Below, in pieces: positions 52,612-59,535 of a stretch of DNA of 64,000 bases. Position 1 is the first letter of the stretch, and every line of letters starts with the position of its first letter. The DNA comes from Bacteroidota bacterium. Its GTDB lineage: Bacteria > Bacteroidota > Bacteroidia > B-17B0 > Aurantibacillaceae. The notes under the pieces were generated by a model that was given only the letters and a program-made list of their open reading frames with translations, was not told the origin of the DNA and did no database searches. The translations under genes were made by a program, and so were the position numbers. Location: NCBI GenBank assembly GCA_030684395.1, contig JAUXTT010000013.1:1-64000 (forward strand). The letters are read 5' to 3'.

Positions 52612-55600
52612 TTAAAACGCCCTATTCACACCAATCATCCAACGGAACTGCAGGTAATCTTTTTCTGCATATGGTAAACGATTAATGAATACAGGGAAAT
52701 CAGCGCGGATACTTAGTGGTTTTACAGTTTGCAATTTCCAAAAACGTTTGATAATTAATTCTAATCCCAAACCTGCATCCGCCATTATGTTGGAGAATGC
52801 CATGTTCTCAGTTGTGTAGTTGGTATTGATGACACCTGCATCTCCAAATAAATACGGTGTCAATTTAAAGGTGTTACGCAAAAGTGCTTTGTCTAATTTC
52901 ACCAGTTTATCAAATTCGATTTCCACACTTGCGGAAGTACCTGTCATGCCTTTGTAATTGTAATGAGGAATTCCATCAATATCTCCGCTATATAATAAAT
53001 AACCCATGTAACCTCTTAAGTTTAATCCACCACCCGCAGCGAAGTTGGTGGTTTTTGCACCGAAATCAAATGGAGGCATAATTCCCATTGAGCGCGTGTA
53101 TTTATTATCCATCAATTCTTCAGGGTTTGCTCCTGCTGCGTATAGCATTGATTCTAATGGAACATTGTTACCTGTTCCAACTTGTGCAAATAAACGAGTA
53201 TTGATGTTTACGATTCCTAATTTACTTTTTGTGATCCATGATCCGGTTAAAGCAGAGTAATCATAATCGCTGTAAACAAATGGAGTTCTCAGTGTTAAGT
53301 TCCATTTCCCCGCCCCTTTTCTGTAATTGTAATCGTGATCAAAACTTACATTCATTGTGTTATTCAGTTTACCCGGGATCCAATGACTTTTGTAGATCAA
53401 ATAAGTAAGGTCATTATCCACATCGCGTAACATGGTTTTTAACTGAATGAATAATTTATTTTTATCGTTATTACTTTTCTTTTCGAAACCTACCCATGCA
53501 GAACTTAATCCATCCAGCTCACGAATACTTGCACTGAAAGAAGATCGTTTCATAAATTTTTCTGTAGACGTTTTATAATTAACTAAAACAGAGACATTAT
53601 CATTACTATTAATATGTTCTGTGGTTAAATAAGACTGGCCAATTCTTGAGTTGAACCAAACTGTTGCATCAAACACATTTTTTATTCCCATGTAATTTCC
53701 GTTGGCATGTGCTCCGAATTTAATACCATCAAAACCGTTGTACCAAACGGCAGGACGGTAGAATAGTTCATAGTTATTACGATCAGGTAAATTAAAGATC
53801 TTTGAATCCAAACTAACAGTAACATTTTTTTTGCTTGAATTATTTACACCATACACATCAGCTAAACGGTGAGTTGTATCAATAACTACATTCTCAATTC
53901 CACCAGGAATAGTAACTGTAGCAGTATAAGTAGGTTTCACTTTATCCCAACCTATCCAACGTGGCAAAGTAGTTGCAGTTGTTTTTTTCTCGAACCAGGT
54001 ATTTGGAATATAAAAACTCTTGCTGGAAGAATCTTTTGAAATCACAGTAAAGTCGATTGGCATTTGCATTTTACCAATACGCTTGAAAGTTATTTTATAT
54101 TGATCCTTTGTCTTCCTTACCTTCTTAACTTTAGTTACAGCGTAATCAATTGTTTTGGTAGTTTCCATCCACTGATCAAAGAACCAATTCATATCTGCTT
54201 TGGTAGTTTTAGCAATTGAGTTTCTGAAATCTTCCGGATAAGGATGACACATCATCCATTCATCAAAATAATTTTGCATTGCAACAACAAACAAACTATC
54301 GCCCAATACATATTTCAAGTTGTATAACATTGTAGCAGTCTTGGTATAAACTTGACCGTATCCGCCACCGTGTCTGATTCCTCCGTTAAATCCATCACTG
54401 TGCGTGTTCAAAGTAACTTCTTCACCTTTGTTTACTGAATTGTAATATCCGTAATACACATCCGTTTCACGCACTTTATTTTTCTTGTGATATCTCTCAA
54501 CATAATTCGAACCACTTCCGTACTCAATATCATACACACCTTCTATATTTTCCCAGGTATCGGCAGTATAGAATTGAGTGAATCCTTCATCCATGCAGGC
54601 ACGATATGTTTCGTTACTCCCGATCATTCCGAAGAACCAGTTGTGTGATAATTCGTGAATAAATAAACCTCTGAACTCAGGATCGTATCCACCATTTAAA
54701 GCAATCATCGGATATTCCATTCCATCCTGCGCATCAGCTGAGATCATTTTAGGATAAGCATACATTCCAATATTTCTTGAGTTAGTCTCGATAATCTTAG
54801 CAACATATTTTGCAGCGTTTATCCAACCCGCAGCATGTGGTTCTTGCACCAATGCAATACAACGTATGTTTCCGTAATGCGCTTCTCCAATACGATAAGT
54901 TGGATCAAAAGTATAAGCAACATCGTGTACATTTACTGCAGAAAATTTCCATGTTTTAGTTGTACCATCTCGTTTCACCATTTCTCCTGCAGGAGAATTC
55001 CATGGCTTCTTTTTAAAATTAGAGATATCCAGTTTCTCACGTAATTCAATTGGTAACACTTGCGGCTCGTTGATCATTGCACCTGTACCATCTAAAATAT
55101 AATGATTCGGAACAGTGATTTCTACGTGGAAAGCACCATAGTCACCATAAAATTCGTGATCCATGTGTTGATCTGTATCCCAACCGAATTTTTTATCATA
55201 CACGGAAATACGAGGATACCAATGCACCATATCATAATGTTTGTATGGACCGGCATTAAACAATTTCATACGATTACGAATTGCTTCTTTATCAAAATAG
55301 GTTTTGAAATCAATATTAAAAGTGATTGAATCACCTGCTTTCAAAGGTTTATCGAGCCACACTTTTAAAATAGTATTGTCTAATTCTGTTTTCAGGTCTT
55401 TACCGTCAACCTGCATTTTGGTAACTTCAGTTCCCAAATTGTCTTTACGATACTTACCAAACTTTAAATGATAATTATTGTTTTTGTAGAGATCAGCTAA
55501 ATAAGAATCTTTCGTGTTTGCGTTTGCATATAAATGAAAATACACATAGTTCAATTCGTCAGGAGAGTTATTCCAATAGGTTAGCTCTTCGTTTCCTGTT

Positions 55601-55791
55601 ACTACATCAGTGCAATCGTTTACACTTGCTTTCAGGTTATAAAACACATCCTGTTGCCAATATGCATCATGCGGTTTTTTATTTTTCCAGTAGTATAGAT
55701 TTTTTGCTGAGCGGAATTGGGTATATTCTTTTTGTCCGAAAATGAACAGTGGAAGAATGAATAGGATGAGTAAGAGTGCTTTTGTTTTCAT
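52612..55791 (-). CDS. M1 metallopeptidase with Omp85-like C-terminal region (copy 2)
   Basis: A 1059-aa exported protein, signal peptide ending IFGQ (about 1-20). The M1 unit covers about residues 40-640: DGMEYPM as exopeptidase motif and HELSH-x18-E as zinc site (His379, His383, Glu402; base Glu380). From about 650 on the sequence becomes amphipathic aromatic strands, including GGGLNLRGYMGYLLY, which resembles the conserved strand of Omp85 barrels, and it ends in RWMIGVNRAF with a C-terminal Phe. This suggests an N-terminal peptidase carried by an outer-membrane barrel, in the style of type Vd autotransporters. No POTRA domain is evident. It is convergent with ahpD. Confidence 0.88.
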   Translation of the reverse strand: MKTKALLLILFILPLFIFGQKEYTQFRSAKNLYYWKNKKPHDAYWQQDVFYNLKASVNDCTDVVTGNEELTYWNNSPDELNYVYFHLYANANTKDSYLADLYKNNNYHLKFGKYRKDNLGTEVTKMQVDGKDLKTELDNTILKVWLDKPLKAGDSITFNIDFKTYFDKEAIRNRMKLFNAGPYKHYDMVHWYPRISVYDKKFGWDTDQHMDHEFYGDYGAFHVEITVPNHYILDGTGAMINEPQVLPIELREKLDISNFKKKPWNSPAGEMVKRDGTTKTWKFSAVNVHDVAYTFDPTYRIGEAHYGNIRCIALVQEPHAAGWINAAKYVAKIIETNSRNIGMYAYPKMISADAQDGMEYPMIALNGGYDPEFRGLFIHELSHNWFFGMIGSNETYRACMDEGFTQFYTADTWENIEGVYDIEYGSGSNYVERYHKKNKVRETDVYYGYYNSVNKGEEVTLNTHSDGFNGGIRHGGGYGQVYTKTATMLYNLKYVLGDSLFVVAMQNYFDEWMMCHPYPEDFRNSIAKTTKADMNWFFDQWMETTKTIDYAVTKVKKVRKTKDQYKITFKRIGKMQMPIDFTVISKDSSSKSFYIPNTWFEKKTTATTLPRWIGWDKVKPTYTATVTIPGGIENVVIDTTHRLADVYGVNNSSKKNVTVSLDSKIFNLPDRNNYELFYRPAVWYNGFDGIKFGAHANGNYMGIKNVFDATVWFNSRIGQSYLTTEHINSNDNVSVLVNYKTSTEKFMKRSSFSASIRELDGLSSAWVGFEKKSNNDKNKLFIQLKTMLRDVDNDLTYLIYKSHWIPGKLNNTMNVSFDHDYNYRKGAGKWNLTLRTPFVYSDYDYSALTGSWITKSKLGIVNINTRLFAQVGTGNNVPLESMLYAAGANPEELMDNKYTRSMGIMPPFDFGAKTTNFAAGGGLNLRGYMGYLLYSGDIDGIPHYNYKGMTGTSASVEIEFDKLVKLDKALLRNTFKLTPYLFGDAGVINTNYTTENMAFSNIMADAGLGLELIIKRFWKLQTVKPLSIRADFPVFINRLPYAEKDYLQFRWMIGVNRAF

Positions 55792-55800
55792 TTGGTGTTT

Positions 55801-55913
55801 GGCGCCTCGCCCTCTTATCCCTCTCCTAGGGAGAAGGACGATCGAGCTCGGTAGTTTTTAAATTTGTTCCTTTATCTTAGATTTTCTTTTAAATGCTTGC
55901 GCATTTCTTATTT
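55801..55913. other. Short intergenic with CCCTCTCCTAGGGAGAAGG word
   Basis: Near 55811-55840 is a C-rich then G-rich run containing CTCTCCTAGGGAGA, a near-palindrome of the type dispersed in many Bacteroidota genomes. It lies upstream of the M1 copy 2 gene and downstream of a hypothetical gene, both on the minus strand. No gene is visible. Confidence 0.35.
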
Positions 55914-56552
55914 CTAGTGCTTTTTTAATTCTTTACTTAATTCCTTGAATACTTTGTTTGCTTCTGCATCTGTTAGCTGTAAACCGAATCTTACAAACTT
56001 AGCGGCGTATCTGAACATCAGTCTTTCTCCACCAATTACCCAAAACGATTCCTGCATTTGCACAAAAAAATCTCCTCTGTTTGGTTTTAAAATTTCGAAT
56101 TCATTTATCAATGCCGGGTCGTATTCCTTTATTTTTCCCTTTTTATTAATTTCTCTTTGATAGAATAACTTTCCGTTTTTAATCCACATTTTTTCTTTCC
56201 CGAATTTTCTGAATAAAAAGGTCTTCCCTACTTTGTATTCGAAATAAGCCCAAAATGCAATGATGCCCATAATAAATAAGCGCTTATTCTGGTTTTTATC
56301 GATGCCTTTTTGAATATCGACCATAACCGGTTTATCATTCTTTTTATATGCCAATTCATATTGATAACGATAAAATGCACCTTCCTTAGAAGCATTATAA
56401 TACATGGAAATATAAATAATCCCGCTAATGGTCCAAAGCATTAACCAAATAAACAGTAGGTTTACTTTCCATTTTTTGTCAGTTGGTAATACCACCAAAC
56501 TAAAAACATTGTCTTTACTTAAAATACTTACTCTTTCGCTGATAACTTGCAT
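55914..56552 (-). CDS. Hypothetical protein with two membrane helices
   Basis: A protein of about 212 aa, starting at MQVISERVSILSKDN. The longer upstream frame would begin with TTG inside a promoter (TTTG-N21-TACCTTCG on the minus strand), so it is not used. Two membrane helices occur at about 32-52 (VNLLFIWLMLWTISGIIYISM) and 88-106 (KRLFIMGIIAFWAYFEYKV). The remaining C-terminal 100 residues are a soluble beta-rich domain with PH-like character (MWIKNGKLFYQREINKKG, then FFVQMQESFWVIGGERLMFRYA). The family is unknown to me, and the transcript is a single gene. Confidence 0.65.
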   Translation of the reverse strand: MQVISERVSILSKDNVFSLVVLPTDKKWKVNLLFIWLMLWTISGIIYISMYYNASKEGAFYRYQYELAYKKNDKPVMVDIQKGIDKNQNKRLFIMGIIAFWAYFEYKVGKTFLFRKFGKEKMWIKNGKLFYQREINKKGKIKEYDPALINEFEILKPNRGDFFVQMQESFWVIGGERLMFRYAAKFVRFGLQLTDAEANKVFKELSKELKKH

Positions 56553-56772
56553 AAATTCTTTCTTTCCGGTGACGGGTATAACCACCACTCCAAAACAGGG
56601 GCGAAGGTAGTATTTTTGCTCAAACCTCACCAAAAGGGAATGATGGAAGGGCTTATAGGTTTATAAAGCATTTATCTATTGAACCAAAGGCCCGAAAACC
56701 GCAAAACCTTCTTTTATTTATGGTGAAATTCACTTCCAATTTATTTATTTTCAAATATTTATATAATTTTTA

Positions 56773-56803
56773 TTTGGTAGTTCAGGATTTTAGGTTAACT
56801 TTG
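56773..56803 (+). promoter_or_regulatory. Consensus promoter for the RNA helicase gene, long leader
   Basis: TTTG, exactly 19 bp, TAACTTTG: a full match. The start codon is 129 bp further, so the leader would be about 120 nt, the longest predicted in this window. Long leaders are a feature of cold-shock genes elsewhere, and a cold-shock protein gene follows. Confidence 0.65.
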
Positions 56804-56931
56804 CATACTTCTTAGGAAGATTGTATCTCAATCTGTTTGTCAATCAAAATTGCAATTCGGTATTTTACATTTTTCTGAATGAAGCGCTCATTTGGCTGAA
56901 TTTATAGTCATTTGAAAGTAAAAAAAGATAA

Positions 56932-58059
56932 ATGACATTTTCGAATTTAAAACTTATTAAACCTCTCATTTCTGCATTAGAGAAAAAAGGATACACTGAT
57001 CCAACACCTATTCAGCAGCAAGCAATTCCAATTGTATTACAGGGCAGAGACATTTTTGGTTGTGCCCAAACAGGTACCGGAAAAACAGCCGCTTTCGCAT
57101 TACCCATCCTACAACTTTTAGACGCAAAGCGAGCAACAAGCAAAAAGGGAATTAAAGCCTTAATACTTGCTCCTACACGTGAATTAGCATTACAGATCAG
57201 CGAAAACTTTAAAGAATACGGAACAAACTTAGGTTTGTCTCATGTAACTATATTTGGAGGTGTTTCTCAGTTTCATCAGGTAGCTGCTTTAAAAAAAGGC
57301 GTTGACATACTGATAGCTACCCCAGGAAGATTATTAGACCTTATTCAACAAGGTTTCATTAAACTAAATGCCGTTGAACATTTTGTATTGGATGAAGCTG
57401 ATCGTATGTTGGATATGGGCTTTATCAATGATATCAAAAGAATTATCCCGATGTTGCCTGCTAAAAGACAAACTTTGTTCTTTTCGGCTACTGCAGCTCC
57501 GGATATTATGAAACTGGCAAATAAAATTTTGGTTAACCCTGAACATGTTGCGGTAACTCCGGTTTCTTCAACTACAACTTTGGTTAAACAATCTATTTAT
57601 TATGTGAAGAAAGAAGACAAACGCATGTTATTGAAGTTTGTTCTTAAACAGGAAAAAATTAATCACGTATTGGTATTTACACGTACAAAACGTGGGGCTG
57701 ATAAAGTGGCAAAAGATCTGAATAAAGATGGAATAAAGGCGGAAGCTATACATGGCGATAAATCTCAAGGTGCGCGCGAACGTGCATTAAAAGGATTTAA
57801 AGACAGAAAAATAAATGTGTTGGTGGCTACGGATGTTGCTTCAAGAGGAATAGATGTTGATAAATTGTCGCATGTTATTAACTTTGAACTTCCGGAAGTA
57901 GCCGAAACTTACGTTCACCGTATTGGAAGAACAGGTCGTGCAGGCGAATCAGGGATTGCAATGTCATTTTGTACGCGTGATGAGATGCCTTATTTAAAAG
58001 AAATTAGTAAATTGATCAACAAAAATATTGAGGTTGTAAAATCTCACCCCTATTCCTGA
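56932..58059 (+). CDS. rhlE: DEAD-box RNA helicase, RhlE-like
   Basis: An ATP-dependent RNA helicase of 375 aa. Motifs in order: F-x-x-L and the Q motif GYTDPTPIQQQAIP (about 20-33), AQTGTGKT (about 44-51), PTRELA, GG, TPGRLLDL, VLDEADRMLDMGF (about 152-164), SAT, then VFTRTKRGADKVAKDL, VATDVASRGIDVDKL and HRIGRTGRAG (about 334-343). It ends soon after the core, so it lacks the basic C-terminal tail of many RhlE/DeaD proteins. Such helicases unwind rRNA or mRNA and are often cold induced. A cold-shock protein gene lies 54 bp downstream. Confidence 0.92.
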   Translation: MTFSNLKLIKPLISALEKKGYTDPTPIQQQAIPIVLQGRDIFGCAQTGTGKTAAFALPILQLLDAKRATSKKGIKALILAPTRELALQISENFKEYGTNLGLSHVTIFGGVSQFHQVAALKKGVDILIATPGRLLDLIQQGFIKLNAVEHFVLDEADRMLDMGFINDIKRIIPMLPAKRQTLFFSATAAPDIMKLANKILVNPEHVAVTPVSSTTTLVKQSIYYVKKEDKRMLLKFVLKQEKINHVLVFTRTKRGADKVAKDLNKDGIKAEAIHGDKSQGARERALKGFKDRKINVLVATDVASRGIDVDKLSHVINFELPEVAETYVHRIGRTGRAGESGIAMSFCTRDEMPYLKEISKLINKNIEVVKSHPYS

Positions 58060-58112
58060 TCTTTTTCAGGGATACAACAGAATAAATAATAGTAAAGTAA
58101 AACAACAACAAA

Positions 58113-58301
58113 ATGAAAAACGGAGTAGTAAAATTCTTCAATGAAACCAAAGGTTTCGGATTTATCAAAGCTGAAGACGGTCAAGAAATTTTTGTTCACG
58201 TAAGTGGATTAAAAGAAGAAATTCAAGAGAACGACAATGTAGTATTTGACGTTCAAGAAGGAAAAAAAGGCTTAAACGCTGTTAACGTGAAACTTGCTTA
58301 A
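58113..58301 (+). CDS. Cold-shock domain protein
   Basis: A 62-aa CSD/OB-fold nucleic-acid-binding protein. RNP1 is KGFGFIK (residues 13-19) and RNP2 is IFVHVS (about 26-31). It starts NGVVKFFNETKGFGFI. It is 7-8 residues shorter than E. coli CspA but close to other Bacteroidota forms. It acts as an RNA chaperone, probably together with the helicase upstream, with which it may share a transcript. A strong terminator follows 30 bp after the stop, so the pair is a unit. Confidence 0.94.
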   Translation: MKNGVVKFFNETKGFGFIKAEDGQEIFVHVSGLKEEIQENDNVVFDVQEGKKGLNAVNVKLA

Positions 58302-58330
58302 TTGTAAGAATTACTTTAATTCAAACCTAC

Positions 58331-58358
58331 AAAAGGCTCCTCTTCAGGAGCCTTTTTG
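58331..58358 (+). terminator. Rho-independent terminator after cold-shock gene
   Basis: AAAAGGCTCCT and AGGAGCCTTTTT form an 11-bp stem with loop CTTC, followed by Ts. It excludes a read-through start for the next frame within the cold-shock gene. Confidence 0.9.
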
Positions 58359-58431
58359 CTTTTATAAAGTGGTGAATTTGAATGAGTCTGCAATTTTTCA
58401 AATTTCACTTGATTTCCCCTCACTAAACCAA

Positions 58432-58439
58432 TATCTTTG
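58432..58439 (+). promoter_or_regulatory. -7 box 4 nt before a GTG start
   Basis: TATCTTTG, full match, with TTG (58409-58411) 20 bp upstream. The next in-frame start codon, GTG 58444, comes 4 nt later, so the message would be leaderless. Confidence 0.6.
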
Positions 58440-58443
58440 TTCG

Positions 58444-58998
58444 GTGCCAAATAATTCAAAAAAATACACTTTAGCTCTTCAAAAAGGATTTAAGCCCGAA
58501 GCCTTAAACAAGGGGTGCTGGATAGGTGTTATCAATGCAGAAAGAATTCCTCCACATATTGGGATGATCTTTAACGGAAAGTACTGCTCTCTAAATATCA
58601 AAGGTAAAGAGATCGATGTGGAAGCAGCAGTGTTATTACGGAAAATGGAGATACTTAGGGTTCCGACCCTTTTTATTAAACTCATTCCTCACCCGGTTTT
58701 CAGTGTAGACTTTCTGCACGAACATTTTAAACTGGAATTAGAGAAGCACGAAAAAGTAACATTGGAAACAACCTGCTTTGCTCCCGTCAGGGCTTTCATG
58801 CAGGAAAATTATTTATTGAAACAGGAAGAACTTGATTTTTTATTTAAGTTATTTCCTATCTTGTACAGAGAACAAATGATAGAAAAAGCATTTGGCTTAC
58901 ATGTTTCTGACGATAATACCAACACTTTTTCTTTCGTACCGTATACACAAAAAAGTATTGAAGACAAGTTGAACGATATTCAGCACGTAAAACAATGA
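58444..58998 (+). CDS. Hypothetical soluble protein, 184 aa
   Basis: The start is GTG (giving V/M-PNNSKKYTLALQKGF), chosen because a terminator and a promoter lie in the longer upstream frame. The protein has no signal or membrane segment. It seems to mix small beta strands (GCWIGVINAERIPPHIGMIFNGKYCSLNI) with helices, and includes KLIPHPVFSVDFLHEHFKLELE and TCFAPVRAFMQENYLL. I recognise no family. It overlaps the next gene's start by 4 nt (ATGA), so the two are coupled. The first half may bind a small ligand, but this is a guess. Confidence 0.6.
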   Translation: MPNNSKKYTLALQKGFKPEALNKGCWIGVINAERIPPHIGMIFNGKYCSLNIKGKEIDVEAAVLLRKMEILRVPTLFIKLIPHPVFSVDFLHEHFKLELEKHEKVTLETTCFAPVRAFMQENYLLKQEELDFLFKLFPILYREQMIEKAFGLHVSDDNTNTFSFVPYTQKSIEDKLNDIQHVKQ

Positions 58999-59534
58999 TT
59001 AACCTGCAAGCACAACATACTTATTTGAGGGCACCTGAACAAAGCGACCTGGATGTTTTGTATAACTGGGAAAACAATACTACCATCTGGCAGGTAAGTA
59101 ATACGCTCGTTCCCTTCTCCCGTTTTGTACTGGAACAATATTTATTGAATGCTCATTTAGACCTCTTCACCAACAAACAATTACGTTTGATTATTTGCAC
59201 CAAAAACGATGAAACTATCGGATGTATTGATTTGTATGAATTTGATCCGCACCACAGCCGTGCAGGTATAGGGATTGTTATTGCAAAGGAGTATAGAAAT
59301 AAAGGTTTTGCTGACGATGCTTTAAAAGCATTGGTTAAGTATTGTTTTGAAACACTTTGTTTGAATCAATTATACTGTGCCATTTCTGAAAGTAATTTTG
59401 CAAGTATCAAATTGTTTGAGAACAATGGCTTCACAAAATCCGGCTTAAAAAAACAATGGTTAAAAATTGGCCCCGGCGTTTTTGAAAGCGAATGGACCTT
59501 CCAATTACTGAATCCTAACAAAGCAGGCATTTAA
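58995..59534 (+). CDS. GNAT family N-acetyltransferase
   Basis: A 179-aa acetyl-CoA-dependent transferase of the RimJ/RimL-SpeG type. YLRAPEQSDLDVLYNWENN (about 9-27) opens the fold, IGCIDLYEFDPHHSRAGIGIVIAKEYRNKGFADDALKALVKYCFE (about 75-117, in parts) contains the pyrophosphate-binding Arg/Gln-x-x-Gly-x-Gly/Ala-equivalent (YRNKGFA), and NFASIKLFENNGF is the typical late segment. SpeG acetylates polyamines and RimJ-type enzymes acetylate protein N-termini; this one cannot be told apart by sequence alone. It lies between a hypothetical gene and a multiheme cytochrome gene with a 1-nt gap. Confidence 0.85.
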   Translation: MINLQAQHTYLRAPEQSDLDVLYNWENNTTIWQVSNTLVPFSRFVLEQYLLNAHLDLFTNKQLRLIICTKNDETIGCIDLYEFDPHHSRAGIGIVIAKEYRNKGFADDALKALVKYCFETLCLNQLYCAISESNFASIKLFENNGFTKSGLKKQWLKIGPGVFESEWTFQLLNPNKAGI

Positions 59535-59535
59535 G

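Noticed and set aside
56552-56633. TTG-initiated extension of the two-helix hypothetical protein
   Set aside because: The start would lie within the promoter elements TTTG and TACCTTCG on the minus strand.
58294-58443. Longer frame of the hypothetical gene starting within the cold-shock gene
   Set aside because: It runs through the cold-shock terminator hairpin and through a consensus promoter, so transcripts would not normally include it.
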